64,000 bases of DNA, taken from assembly GCF_902459655.1 (NCBI RefSeq), contig NZ_CABPSB010000012.1, positions 62,001 through 126,000 on the forward strand, read 5' to 3'. The translations under genes and the position numbers were made by a program. The notes beneath the pieces are model-generated. The model saw only the letters and a program-made list of their open reading frames with translations. It was not told the origin of the DNA and did not search any database. Of this stretch, positions 35,284-46,400 are shown in pieces. Position 1 is the first letter of the stretch, and each line of letters starts with the position of its first letter. The stretch comes from Pandoraea anhela (GTDB taxonomy: Bacteria > Pseudomonadota > Gammaproteobacteria > Burkholderiales > Burkholderiaceae).

Positions 35284-38200
35284 ATGGACGATATTCAAAC
35301 GACGCTTTCGCGTCTCGCCCCGACGCAACGGCAGGCGATGATCGCCTTGCTCGAACGCAAGGGCGTGGATGTGCGCGAGCACTTGCCGCTCGACGGCTGG
35401 GCGCCGCGACCGCACGCGCCGGCGGGCGAGCCCGCCGTCGCGTCGGTCACTTCAGCCGCTTCGTTCGCCCAACAGCGCATGTGGACGCTGCTGCAACTGG
35501 ACGACCGGCACGACACCTACCACATCACCGGCGCCGTGCAACTGGACGGCGATCTCGACACGTCGGCGCTGGCACAGGCGTTCGCCGCCGCCGTCGCCCG
35601 GCATGCGGCGCTGCGCACGACGTTCGACGTCGAAGACGGCAAGCTCATGCAACGCGTGCACGCTTGTGTCGATGTGCCGCTCGACGTGGTGGACCTTGCC
35701 ACATCAGCCACCGATGCCACCGATGCCACCGACGTCATTCATGAAGCCGATGTCGACGTGCGTGACGCCGTCGCGCAGGCGAGCCGTGCCGCGTTCGATC
35801 TGGCGCGCGGACCGCTCGTGCGCACGACGTTGCTGCGCGTGACACCGACGCGCCATGTACTGGTGCTCACGATGCATCACCTGATCTCGGATGGCGGCTC
35901 GCTGGACGTGCTTATCGGTGAGATCGCCCGCGACTATGCGCTCGTGCGCAACGGGCAGACGCCGGCGATGCAGTCGTCCGGGCCGTCGTACGGCGATTAC
36001 GCGATCTGGCAACGCATGCGTCTCGGTGGCGAAGCGCTTGCCGGACAACTCGATTACTGGGCGACGCAACTGGCCGACGCCGACGATCTGCTGGCGCTGC
36101 CGCTGGATCGCCACCGTCCGGCACAGCGCGATGCCGAGGGTGGCCGTGTCGCCTTCACGTTGCCGGAGCCGCTGGCCGCGCGCGTGCGCGACGTGGCCCG
36201 GGAGGCGCAGACGACGCCGTTCGCGGTGCTGCTGGCGTCGTTCCAGGCACTGCTGGCCCGCTACGCCGCCGGGCAAAGCGACGACGACGCCGTTGGCGGT
36301 CACATCGATGTGCGCGTGGGCGTGCCGGTCAGCCATCGCAGCCGCACGGCACTGGAGCGTGTCGTGGGCTGTTTCGTGAATACGGTGGTCGTGCGGGCGA
36401 AAGTCGATCCGAGGGCGGGATTCGGCGCGTTGCTCGCGCAGGTGCGCGATACATTGCTCGATGCGCAACGCCACGCCGATGTGCCGTTCGAGCAAGTGGT
36501 GGAGCGTCTGGCCCCGGCCCGCAGCCTGAGCCATAGTCCGCTGTTTCAGGTGATGGTGAACCATCAACGGCGTCATGCGGCCGCTGCGCTGCAACTGCCG
36601 GGCGTGACGGCGACGGTGCTCGACGGCGAGACGACGCAGGCGAAATTCGATCTCGACCTGGGCATCGTCGAGTCGCCGGACGGCACGCTGGGCGGCGGAC
36701 TCGGCTATGCATGCGACGTCTTCTCGCATGCGACGGCGCAGCGCATTTGCCGGCATTGGCAGACGCTGCTCTCGGCGCTTCTGGCGCAACCGGCATCGCC
36801 GCTGCAAGACTTGCCGCTGGCCGATGCCGATGAACTCGCGGCCATCCGTGGCTGGGGCGACCCGGCGAAAGCGCAGTACGACGACGAGCGGCTTTTGCCC
36901 GACAGGATCGCCTCGCACGCCGCGCTTCGCCCGCACGCACACGCCGTCGAGTGCGACGGCGACGTGTTGACGTACGGTGACCTGCTGCGCCGTGCCGACA
37001 CGCTGGCGGCGCATCTCCTCGCTCGCGGCCTTGCGCCCGAGACGCGCGTGGGCGTGCGGCTCGACCGATCCGCCAATTCGCTGGTGGCGATGCTCGCCGT
37101 GCTTCGTGCGGGTGGGGCGTACGTCCCGCTGGACGTCGAGCATCCGGACGAGCGCGTGGCCGAATTGTGCCTCGACGCCGGGATTGCGCTGGTGGTGACG
37201 GACGCGCCGGGACTGGCGCGTCTGCCGGCGGCGGTGGCCGGACTGGATATCGCGCTGGCAACGACGTCGCCGGCCCGCGAAGCCACCCTGCCGGCGTTGC
37301 ATCCCGCCCAACTGGCTTATGTGATCTTCACCTCCGGATCGACCGGACGTCCCAAAGGCGTTGCCGTCTCGCACGGCCCCATCGCCATGCACTGCCGCGC
37401 GATTGCCGGACTGTTCGGCATGACGCCGGCGTTCCGCGAACTGCATGTGGCATCGCTCTCGTTCGACGGCGCGCACGAGCGGTGGCTGACATTGCTGTCG
37501 CAAGGCGCGTGCGTCGTGTTGCGCGGCCCGCGTCAGTGGACGCCCGAGGAAATTTGCGAGCAGATCGTCGCGCGACGCGTCACGAACGCGGGCTTGCCGA
37601 CCGCGCTGTTGCGCCACGTCGCGCAGTGGGTGGACGCACATCCCGGCGCGGTGCCGCCGGGTCTCATTTACTCGTGCGGTGGCGAAGCCCTCTCGCGCGA
37701 TACGCTCTCGCTGGTCATGCGCACGCTGCAACCGTCGCGTCTGCTCAATGGCTACGGGCCGACGGAGACCGTGGTGACGCCGGTGAACTGGACGGTGCAG
37801 GCGGGCATGCAGAGTCCGACGCCTTACGCCCCCATCGGCTCGCTCGTCGGCCAGCGCCGGGCGTATGTGCTCGACGCGCGCCTGCAACCGGTGCCGGTGG
37901 GCGTCGCGGGCGAACTCTATCTTGGCGGCGAGGGCGTGGCACGCGGCTATCTGGCGCGTCCCGGTCAGAGCGCCGAGCGGTTCGTCCCCGATCCGTGGGG
38001 CACGCCGGGCGCGCGCATGTATCGCACCGGCGACCGCGTGCGCTGGCTCGACGACGGCACGCTCGAATACCTCGGGCGTCGCGATCAGCAACTCAAGGTG
38101 CGCGGGTTCCGCATCGAACCGGGCGAAGTCGAGGCGCAATTGCTCGCGGAAACGGGCGTGCGCGAAGCCGTGGTGGGCGCCGCTCAGGGGCCGGCGGGCG

Positions 38201-41200
38201 TGCAACTGATCGCGCACGTAAGCGCGACGCGGCCCGACGGCGTCGATGCGACGGCTTTCGCAGCGCAGTTGCACCAGTCACTCGCGGCGCGCTTGCCGTC
38301 ATATCTCGTGCCCGCGCAGATTCTCGTGCTCGACGCATTGCCCAAGCTCGTCAACGGCAAGCTCGACCGCAAGCGACTGCCCGAGCCGGTGTGGCTCAGC
38401 GCGAGCGCCGAAGCGCCGCGCGCCGGCGCGGAGACCGACCTGGCCGCGATCTGGACCCAGTTGCTTGGCGCGCCGCAGGTGGGGCGTGCCGACAACTTCT
38501 TTGCCCTTGGCGGCGACTCCATCATCGCATTGCAACTGGTGAGCCGGGCGCGCGAGGCCGACTGGCGGATCACCGTGCGCGACGTGTTCAGGCATCAGAC
38601 GCTGAGCGAGCTTGCCGCCGTCGCGGTGCCGGGGCAGGTTGCCGCCGACGGCGGACCATCGGTGTCCGCGCCCGGTGCCGACGTGCCGCTCTCGCCGATC
38701 CAGGCGTGGTTCTTCAGCGAACCGGTCGTGCAGCGCGATCACTGGAACCAGTGGGTGCAGGTCGACGTGCGGGACGGCACCCCTGCACTCGACGCGCAGA
38801 CGCTTCTCGATGCGTTGCAAGCCGTCGCGACGCATCATGAAGCGCTGCAAATGCGCTACGTTCAGGTCAATGGGGTCTGGCAGTCCCGTCGCGCCCCGTC
38901 GCAGGCGTTGCTCGTTGCGCTGGACGTTGTCGATGCTGCGGACGAATCGCAGGCGCTTGCCGCCGCCGAACGCGCACAACGCGGCTTGTCGCTGTCGGAC
39001 GGCCCATTGTTGCGCGCGGTGCTCGTCAACCTGAAGGGTGGGCGTCAGCGCTTGCTGCTCGTGTGTCATCACATCGCGGTCGACGGCGTGTCCTGGCGTA
39101 TTTTGCTGGGCGACTTGCAACGCGCGCTCGCGCAACGGGAGGCCGGTCAGCCGGTGGCGCTGGCCGGGAACGGTTCGACCTTCGGCGCGTGGGCCACCTA
39201 CTGGCGCGACTGGGCGTCGTCGCCCGAGGCCAAGCAGGAGGCGCAGTTCTGGACACGGACGTTACAAGGCGCGCACGATGCGCTGCCTGTGGATGCCACA
39301 CCTGCCAACGGTGATCGTCAGGCGCACGCCGCGGAAGTCACCGTCGCACTCGACGGCGCGGCCACGCGCCGTCTGCTGGGGGCGGCCAACGATCGGGCCC
39401 GCATCCATGAATTGCTCGTCGCTGCGCTGGCGCAGGCCGTCGGGGAGTGGACGGGCGCGGGGCGCGTGGCGCTGTGTGTCGAAGGCCACGGCCGCGACGA
39501 GGTCCCGGGCACCGAGGCCTTCGATCTGACGCGCACGCTCGGGTGGTTCACATCGGTCTACCCGGTGGCGGTCGATGTCTCGACGTCCCCGCGCGAAACC
39601 CTGTTCGCGCTCAAGCGCTCGTGGCGCGCCATTGCGCGCGCCGGTCTCGGTTTCGGCGCGTTGCGCTACCACGGTGACGACGAGGTGCGCGCCGCCATGG
39701 CCGCACTCCCGCAGGGGCGTGTCACCTTCAACTATCTCGGTCGGATCGACGCCGGTTTTGGAGAGGGGCGTTTCGCCCCGAGCGATGCGCCCGCCGGCGC
39801 GGCACGCGACGCGGCGGCACCGCTGGGCAACTGGCTGTGTGTCGACGGCGCGATCGCCGACGGTTGTCTGCGCCTGCATTGGCGCTTCTCCCGTGAGCGC
39901 TTTCACGAGGCGACGATCGCCGGTGTGGCGGCGCGCATGCGTGCCGCGCTCGATACGCTCGTCGGTGCCAGCGTCGACGGGCAGCTCACCAGTGCGGCCG
40001 ATTTCCCGCTGGCGAATCTGAGTGAGGCGGAACTCGCGGCCCTGCCGGTGCCGCTCACCCACCTTGAAGACGCCTATCCGCTCTCGCCGATGCAGCAGGG
40101 CATGGTGTTCCATGCGCGGCTGGCGCCGGACAGCGCGTCTTACATCAACCAGCTTCAGATTCGTCTCGAAGGGTTGCAGGCCGATGCCTTCGCCGCCGCC
40201 TGGCAGGCAGCGGTCCGGCGTCATGCGATTCTGCGTACGAGCTTCGTGTGGCGTGACGATGCGCCGCCGTTGCAACTGGTGCATCGCGAGGTGCCGCAGG
40301 CGCTGCGCGTGCTCGACTGGCGCGAGCGTGTGGCGCAACAGGGGGAGGGCGTGCTGAGCGCGCTCGCGCAGGAGGAGCGCGCGCAGGGCTTCGACCTGGC
40401 GAGTGCCCCGTTGCAACGGGTGGTGCTCGTGCATGTCTCCGACGAAGGTGAGGGCGGTGACGCAAGCGCACGCAGTGGCGGGGCGTGGCAACTGATCTGG
40501 ACGCTGCATCACGTATTGCTCGACGGATGGAGCAGTGCGCAACTCATCGGAGAGATCCTTCAGGCCTATCTGTCGGGCACGCCCGACGCGGCGGGACCGG
40601 CGCCGCGCTTTCGCGATTACATCGCGTGGCTCGACGCGCATGCCCCCCGGGACGGCGAATCGTTCTGGCGTGAGCGCCTCGCCGCCTTCACGTCGCCGAC
40701 GCAGTTGCACGAGACCGTGCTGCGCACCTCGGCTCCGCAGCAAGGGCACGGCGAACGCACGTTCCGTGTCGAGGCGGCGAGCGCGCAGGCATGGCAGCGC
40801 GCCGCTCGCGCTCGACGTCTGACCGTCAACACGCTGATGCAGGGCGCGTGGACGCTGCTGCTCCAGCGTTACACGGGCAAGCGCGATGTCTGCTTCGGCG
40901 TCACCGTCTCGGGTCGTCCCGCCGAGTTGCCCGGCGCGGAACGCATGATGGGCCTGTTCATCAACACGTTGCCGGTCTTGCAGGGCCCGACGCCGTCCGA
41001 CGGTCTCGACGACTGGCTGCACCGCTTGCAGGAAGACAACCTCGCACTGCGTGAAGCGGAAAGCACGCCGCTTTACGACATTCAGCGCTGGGTCGGCTGG
41101 CCGGGGCAAGCGCTGTTCGACTCGCTCATCGTGTTCGAGAACTACCCGGTGGATCGGGCGTTGCGCGCGCAGGGCGCGCAGGCGCTGCGCTTCGGCGACA

Positions 41201-43287
41201 TCGTGAACGTGGAGACGACGCATTACCCGCTCACGATCGGTATCGCGTCGGGCGAGACCATCGATGTACGGATGAGCTATGACCGCCGGTGCTTCGACGA
41301 CGCGGCCGTCGAGCGCCTGTGGACACAGTTGCACGACCTGCTTTCGCAACTGTGCGCGGCGCAGCCGTCGACACCGCTGCGCGTCGCCGATGTCGTGCTG
41401 CACGATAGCGACCTCGCATGGCCGACGCAGCGCGGGCCGCGCCGGACCTTCGACGTGACGACCACCGTCGATCGCACGATTGCCGCCTTCGCGCGCACAC
41501 AGCCGGAGGCGATCGCTGTCACCGACGGCGAGCGCTCGCTCACGTACGCCGAACTCGAAGCACAGGCGAATCGCGTGGCGCACGCGTTGTTACGTCGTGG
41601 CGTGACGGGCGAGGATCGCGTGGGGATTGCGCTGTCGCGTCGCGTGGAACTCATCGTCGCCATACTCGGCGTGATGAAAGCGGGCGCTGCATACGTGCCG
41701 CTCGACCCCGCCTACCCGGACGAGCGTCTCGCCTACGTCGTGGAGGATGCGGGCATCGACGTGGTCGTCACCGACGCCGCGCTCGGCATGCCCCTGTGGC
41801 TGCCGCCGGGCAGCCTGAGCATCGATGCGCTGGCGCGCGATACCTCCTTGCCGCCGACCGCCCCCGAGGTGTGCATTCACGTCGACCAGCTGGCTTACGT
41901 GATCTACACGTCGGGATCGACGGGGCGGCCGAAGGGCGTGCCGGTCGCGCATCGTCAACTGATGCGTTTGCTGCAATCGACCGAAGGCTGGTTCGGCTTC
42001 GGCACGCACGACGTCTGGACGATGTTCCACTCGTATGCGTTCGACGTGTCCGTGTGGGAAATCTTCGGGGCGTTGTCGCACGGCGGGCGCCTCGTCGTCG
42101 TGCCGTACTACACGAGCCGCGAGCCGCGGGCGTTGTGGACGATGATCGAGCAGCAACGGGTGACGGTGTTGTGTCAGACGCCCTCGGCGTTCTATCAGAT
42201 CCTGGCCGCGTTGCCCGAGGGCGCATCGCAGACGTCGTTGCGTCATATCGTGCTGGCGGGCGAAGCGCTCACGCCGCGACGGCTCGCGCCGTGGTGGTCG
42301 CACTTCGGCGCACAGACGCGCATCGTGAATATGTACGGGCCGACGGAGACGACTGTCTACGTGAGCTACGGCGTCGTCACGCCTGAAGCCGCCGAGGCGG
42401 GCATCGGCCAGTCGCCGATCGGCGAGGCGCTGCCCGATATCGGCTGGCGCGTGCTCGACGCCTCGCTCGCAGAAGTGCCGATGGGCGTGCCGGGCGATCT
42501 CTACGTCGGCGGAGACGGGCTGGCGCGGGGATATCTGGGCCGCCCCGGCCTGAGCGCCGAGCGCTTCGTCCCCGACCCGTGGGGCCCCGCCGGGGCGCGC
42601 ATGTACCAGACCGGCGACCGCGTGCGGCGTTTGCCCGACGGCACGCTCGACTATCTGGGCCGCGGCGATCAGCAGGTCAAGCTGCGCGGCTTCCGCATCG
42701 AACCGGGCGAGATCGAGGCGCAATTGCTGGCGCATGACGACGTGAGCGATGCGGCCGTGATCGTGCGCGACGATGGGCTCGGGGAACAACTCGTGGCCTA
42801 CGTCGTGGCAAGCGCCGGCGACGACGGCCTCTGGGAGCGTTTGCGCGAGCACCTCGCCACACGCGTGCCGTCGTTCATGATGCCGGGGCAGTGGCTGCGG
42901 CTCGACGCGCTGCCGCTGACGCCGAACGGCAAGCTCGACCGCCGGGCGCTTCCGGCACCCCATGCCGCTGCCGCACGCTTCGTGCCCCCGGAGGCCGGGG
43001 TGGAGACGGACGTCGCCGCCGTCTGGCAGACGGTGCTCGGCGTCGCGCGTGTGGGCCGGCACGACAACTTCTTCGCCCTGGGCGGGCATTCGCTGCTCGC
43101 CACGCAAATGGTGGCGCGTCTGCAAGCGGCGTCCGGGCGGCCGGTGGCGTTGCGTCAGTTGTTCGAGACGCCGGTGCTGTCCGACTTCTGCGCCGCGTGG
43201 TCGGCTGTTGCACCGGCGGCGCTCGACGCGCATGCACGCCATGTGCTCGACGATCTGCTCGGCGATCTGGAGGCCGATGCGGCGTGA
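35284..43287 (+). CDS. NRPS 2: C-A(OHOrn)-PCP-E-C-A(unassigned)-PCP
   Basis: 2667 residues, modules four and five. The first condensation domain has HHLISDGGS at about 198. A4 (about 525-1030) carries D-G-E-G-S-G-G-V-T, almost identical to A1 of NRPS 1, and is again followed by a PCP (Ser1079) and an epimerization domain (HHIAVDGVSW at 1262; VEGHGRDE). The next condensation domain has HHVLLDGWS at about 1742. A5 (about 2050-2560) reads D-V-W-C-V-A-M-V-Y, a code I do not recognise. The last PCP Ser is 2603; there is no thioesterase. An N-terminal helical linker precedes the first domain, similar to that of NRPS 3. Near its start a 9-bp repeat (35707-35733) encodes ATDATDATD. Confidence 0.95.
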   Translation: MDDIQTTLSRLAPTQRQAMIALLERKGVDVREHLPLDGWAPRPHAPAGEPAVASVTSAASFAQQRMWTLLQLDDRHDTYHITGAVQLDGDLDTSALAQAFAAAVARHAALRTTFDVEDGKLMQRVHACVDVPLDVVDLATSATDATDATDVIHEADVDVRDAVAQASRAAFDLARGPLVRTTLLRVTPTRHVLVLTMHHLISDGGSLDVLIGEIARDYALVRNGQTPAMQSSGPSYGDYAIWQRMRLGGEALAGQLDYWATQLADADDLLALPLDRHRPAQRDAEGGRVAFTLPEPLAARVRDVAREAQTTPFAVLLASFQALLARYAAGQSDDDAVGGHIDVRVGVPVSHRSRTALERVVGCFVNTVVVRAKVDPRAGFGALLAQVRDTLLDAQRHADVPFEQVVERLAPARSLSHSPLFQVMVNHQRRHAAAALQLPGVTATVLDGETTQAKFDLDLGIVESPDGTLGGGLGYACDVFSHATAQRICRHWQTLLSALLAQPASPLQDLPLADADELAAIRGWGDPAKAQYDDERLLPDRIASHAALRPHAHAVECDGDVLTYGDLLRRADTLAAHLLARGLAPETRVGVRLDRSANSLVAMLAVLRAGGAYVPLDVEHPDERVAELCLDAGIALVVTDAPGLARLPAAVAGLDIALATTSPAREATLPALHPAQLAYVIFTSGSTGRPKGVAVSHGPIAMHCRAIAGLFGMTPAFRELHVASLSFDGAHERWLTLLSQGACVVLRGPRQWTPEEICEQIVARRVTNAGLPTALLRHVAQWVDAHPGAVPPGLIYSCGGEALSRDTLSLVMRTLQPSRLLNGYGPTETVVTPVNWTVQAGMQSPTPYAPIGSLVGQRRAYVLDARLQPVPVGVAGELYLGGEGVARGYLARPGQSAERFVPDPWGTPGARMYRTGDRVRWLDDGTLEYLGRRDQQLKVRGFRIEPGEVEAQLLAETGVREAVVGAAQGPAGVQLIAHVSATRPDGVDATAFAAQLHQSLAARLPSYLVPAQILVLDALPKLVNGKLDRKRLPEPVWLSASAEAPRAGAETDLAAIWTQLLGAPQVGRADNFFALGGDSIIALQLVSRAREADWRITVRDVFRHQTLSELAAVAVPGQVAADGGPSVSAPGADVPLSPIQAWFFSEPVVQRDHWNQWVQVDVRDGTPALDAQTLLDALQAVATHHEALQMRYVQVNGVWQSRRAPSQALLVALDVVDAADESQALAAAERAQRGLSLSDGPLLRAVLVNLKGGRQRLLLVCHHIAVDGVSWRILLGDLQRALAQREAGQPVALAGNGSTFGAWATYWRDWASSPEAKQEAQFWTRTLQGAHDALPVDATPANGDRQAHAAEVTVALDGAATRRLLGAANDRARIHELLVAALAQAVGEWTGAGRVALCVEGHGRDEVPGTEAFDLTRTLGWFTSVYPVAVDVSTSPRETLFALKRSWRAIARAGLGFGALRYHGDDEVRAAMAALPQGRVTFNYLGRIDAGFGEGRFAPSDAPAGAARDAAAPLGNWLCVDGAIADGCLRLHWRFSRERFHEATIAGVAARMRAALDTLVGASVDGQLTSAADFPLANLSEAELAALPVPLTHLEDAYPLSPMQQGMVFHARLAPDSASYINQLQIRLEGLQADAFAAAWQAAVRRHAILRTSFVWRDDAPPLQLVHREVPQALRVLDWRERVAQQGEGVLSALAQEERAQGFDLASAPLQRVVLVHVSDEGEGGDASARSGGAWQLIWTLHHVLLDGWSSAQLIGEILQAYLSGTPDAAGPAPRFRDYIAWLDAHAPRDGESFWRERLAAFTSPTQLHETVLRTSAPQQGHGERTFRVEAASAQAWQRAARARRLTVNTLMQGAWTLLLQRYTGKRDVCFGVTVSGRPAELPGAERMMGLFINTLPVLQGPTPSDGLDDWLHRLQEDNLALREAESTPLYDIQRWVGWPGQALFDSLIVFENYPVDRALRAQGAQALRFGDIVNVETTHYPLTIGIASGETIDVRMSYDRRCFDDAAVERLWTQLHDLLSQLCAAQPSTPLRVADVVLHDSDLAWPTQRGPRRTFDVTTTVDRTIAAFARTQPEAIAVTDGERSLTYAELEAQANRVAHALLRRGVTGEDRVGIALSRRVELIVAILGVMKAGAAYVPLDPAYPDERLAYVVEDAGIDVVVTDAALGMPLWLPPGSLSIDALARDTSLPPTAPEVCIHVDQLAYVIYTSGSTGRPKGVPVAHRQLMRLLQSTEGWFGFGTHDVWTMFHSYAFDVSVWEIFGALSHGGRLVVVPYYTSREPRALWTMIEQQRVTVLCQTPSAFYQILAALPEGASQTSLRHIVLAGEALTPRRLAPWWSHFGAQTRIVNMYGPTETTVYVSYGVVTPEAAEAGIGQSPIGEALPDIGWRVLDASLAEVPMGVPGDLYVGGDGLARGYLGRPGLSAERFVPDPWGPAGARMYQTGDRVRRLPDGTLDYLGRGDQQVKLRGFRIEPGEIEAQLLAHDDVSDAAVIVRDDGLGEQLVAYVVASAGDDGLWERLREHLATRVPSFMMPGQWLRLDALPLTPNGKLDRRALPAPHAAAARFVPPEAGVETDVAAVWQTVLGVARVGRHDNFFALGGHSLLATQMVARLQAASGRPVALRQLFETPVLSDFCAAWSAVAPAALDAHARHVLDDLLGDLEADAA
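35707..35733 (+). repeat. In-frame 9-bp tandem repeat in NRPS 2
   Basis: GCCACCGAT twice then GCCACCGAC, encoding ATDATDATD in a loop of the first condensation domain. Confidence 0.88.
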
Positions 43288-43331
43288 TGCCATTCTCGCC
43301 CACCCGGCCAGACAGCCGGTAAGTGACAAGG

Positions 43332-43368
43332 GGCCTCGCGCGTGCGTGGTGTCGTGCGCAGCGAGGCC
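43332..43368 (+). other. Stem-loop between NRPS 2 and NRPS 3
   Basis: GGCCTCGC (43332-43339) pairs with GCGAGGCC (43361-43368) around a 21-base loop that can itself pair in part. There is no T-run. It sits in the 123-base gap between the second and third synthetase genes and could tune their relative expression. Confidence 0.45.
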
Positions 43369-43410
43369 GTCTGAATTCGATGTGTGGTTGTTCGATAGAA
43401 GGATCTCGCG

Positions 43411-46400
43411 ATGTCTCTGGCCAATTCCGCCAACGTCACCGGTGCCACCGGCCCGGCAGGTGCCGAAGATTCGGCGCTGATGCGGCGCTTTCTCGCCTTG
43501 CCGGGCGACAAGCGTCGCGTATTCCAGACGCGTGCCCGCGAGCAGGGCATCGATCTGGCCGGGCTGCCGATTCCCGGCGGCCTGCGTCACGGCACCGACG
43601 CGCCGCTGTCGTATGCGCAACAGCGCCTGTGGGTCGTGGAGCAACTCTCGCCGGGCACCGGCGCGTACAACATTCCGGCGGCGGTGCGCTTGCACGGCGC
43701 GCTCGACGTCGCCGCGCTGTCGCAGGCCTTTTCCGCCATCGTCGCGCGGCATGAGGCGCTGCGCACCAGCTTCCACGAAGGGCCGAACGGCGCGCTGCAA
43801 CGCGTGCGTGCCGAGGTCCCGTTCGCGCTCGACTATGAGGACTGGCAGGGCGACGCGGGGAGCGTCGCCGATCGGCAGGCCCGTGTGCAAGCCTGCGCCC
43901 AGCAAGAAGCCGTGCGTCCGTTCGCGCTGGACGCCGCGCCGTTGATGCGTGCGCGGCTTATCCGCCTGGCGCCGGACGAACATGTGTTGCTGCTCACGTT
44001 GCATCACATCGTGGCGGACGCGTGGTCGATGACGCGTCTGGTCGAAGAGTGCACGCGAGGGTATGCGCGCTTGGCCGCAGCGGGCACTCACGTCGCGCCG
44101 CTGCCCGACCTTGCGATCCAATACGCCGATTACGCCATCTGGCAACGCGGCTGGCTGGAAGCCGGCGAACTGGAGCGTCAACTGGCGTACTGGCGCGAGC
44201 ATATCGGCGAGGCGCATCCGGTGTTGCCGTTGCCGGCCGACCGTGCGCGACCGGCCGTGCCGAGCGGGCGCGGCGCGACGTACGTCATGCAAGCCGATGC
44301 GGCGCTGACGGCACGACTGCGTGCGTTAGCGCGAACTCACGATACGACGCTCTACACTGTGCTGCTCGCCGCCTACGGCGTGTGGCTCGGCCGCATCTCG
44401 GGCGTTCGCGACGTATGCGTCGGCGTGCCTGTGGCCGGACGTGCAAAGCTGGAAACGGAGCCGCTTATCGGGTTCTTCGTGAACACGCAGGTGATGCGCG
44501 TGGGCCTCGATCCGACGGCGACGTTTGCCGATCTCGTGGCGACTACGCGCATGCGCGCCATCGAAGCACAGGCGCATGCCGACGTGCCGTTCGACAAACT
44601 CGTCGAAGCGCTGCAACCGGCGCGCGACGCGGCCGTCAACGCGCTGTTTCAGGCGAAGTTCAATCACGAAATCGCACGCGATGCGGTACCCGAGATGGCG
44701 GGCCTGCGCATCGAGCCGTTGCCGGTGGCCGGACAAAGCTCGCACTTCGATCTCTCGCTCGATACGCTGGAGCGCGGCGATACGTTGCAGATCGCGCTGA
44801 CATATGCGACAGATCTGTTCGACGCCACCACCGTGGAGCCGCTCGCGCGCGCGTTTCACCGATTGCTTGGACAACTGACGGATTCGCCGCGAGCGCGGCT
44901 CTCTGATGTCGCGCTCACGACCGACGCGCCGTGCGTCGTCGACGGCGAGCGGCGTGCCTGGGAGACCGGCGACTGGATGGACGTGTGGACGTCGCGTGTC
45001 GCGCAGGACGGGGAGGCGTTGGCGGTCGAAGGCGAGGGCGGCGCATGGTCGCGCCGCACGCTCGACGGCCACGCCAACCGTGTGGCGCAGGCGTTGGCCT
45101 CGTGCGGCGTCGGCGCGGAAGATCGTGTCGCGCTTCTGATGCCGCGCAGTGCTGCGTGGGTCGCCGCGATGCTCGGCGTCTGGAAGCTCGGCGCGGCCTA
45201 TGTGCCGCTGGACCCTGCGCAGCCGGCGGCACGTCTCGCACAACTGATCGACGCCAGCGGTGCGAAAGCGCTGATCGTCGCACCTGGACTCGCGTCGGTG
45301 CCCGACGTCGACGGGTGCCGTACCCTGCACTCGGACACCTTGCTGGCCGGGGACGCCGCAGGACACGAGGCGCGCTTCGTGAGTCGCAGCGTGCATCCGT
45401 CGCAGGCGGCTTACGTGATCTACACCTCGGGATCGACGGGACAGCCCAAAGGTGTCGTCGTCGGCCGGGGGGCGTTGCACAACTACGTGCAGGGCGTGTC
45501 GTCACGCCTGAGCGAATTGCCCGAAGCCGCGGGAATGGCGATGGTCTCGACCGTGGCGGCCGACCTCGGACACACGGTGTTGTTCGGGGCGCTCGCCATG
45601 GGGCGCCCGCTGCATCTGATGCCGCACGACGATGCATTCGACGCAGGGCGCTTCGCCCAGTGGATGGGCGCGCGCCGCATTGGGGTGATGAAGATCGTGC
45701 CGAGTCACCTCAAGGGGCTGCTGCTGGCCGCCGGCAGCGAGGTGTTGCCGCATGACTGGCTCGTCGTCGGTGGCGAAGCGGCAGATGCCGAATTGCTTGC
45801 GCTGTTGCACAGCCATCGCCCGGGTTTGCGTGTGCTCAATCATTACGGTCCGACGGAAACGACCGTGGGCGTGCTCACGCATGCGGCGACGTCGCACGAC
45901 GCTCTGTTGCCCGTGGGGGCGCCGTTGCCGAATGTGAGCGCCTACGTGCTCGATGACGATCTCAACGCGGTACCGCCGGGGGTGAGCGGTGAACTTTATA
46001 TCGGCGGCGTCGCGCTTGCGCGAGGTTATCTCGGCGAGCCGGGCAAGACCGCCGAGCGGTTCGTGCCGGACCCGTGGCGTCCCGGTGCGCGGATGTACCG
46101 CACGGGCGATCGGGTGAAGCGCCGGTTCGACGGGCAGATCGTCTATCTCGGGCGCGCCGACGATCAGGTCAAGATTCGCGGCTACCGGGTGGAACCGGGC
46201 GAAGTCGCGCATGCGCTGCGCGCGCTCGACGGCGTGCGCGATGCTGTCGTATTGGTCGAGCGGCAGGGGGCCGATGGATTGAATGGGCAGGAGGGGCGGG
46301 AGGGGCGGGAGGGGCAGGAGCGAGGACAGCCGCAGTTGCTGGGCTGTTTCACGGGAACGTTGACGCACGCGCAGGCGAGAACCGCGCTTCAGGCGGTTTT

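Noticed and set aside
43332-43368. Rho-independent terminator between NRPS 2 and NRPS 3
   Set aside because: No T-run follows the stem, and termination there would cut off the essential thioesterase module.
35704-44292. Very long open frames on the minus strand opposite the NRPS genes (for example 856 and 900 codons at 35704-38274 and 41590-44292)
   Set aside because: Arg/His/Gln-rich, no domains, no ribosome sites; typical antisense shadows in high-GC coding DNA.
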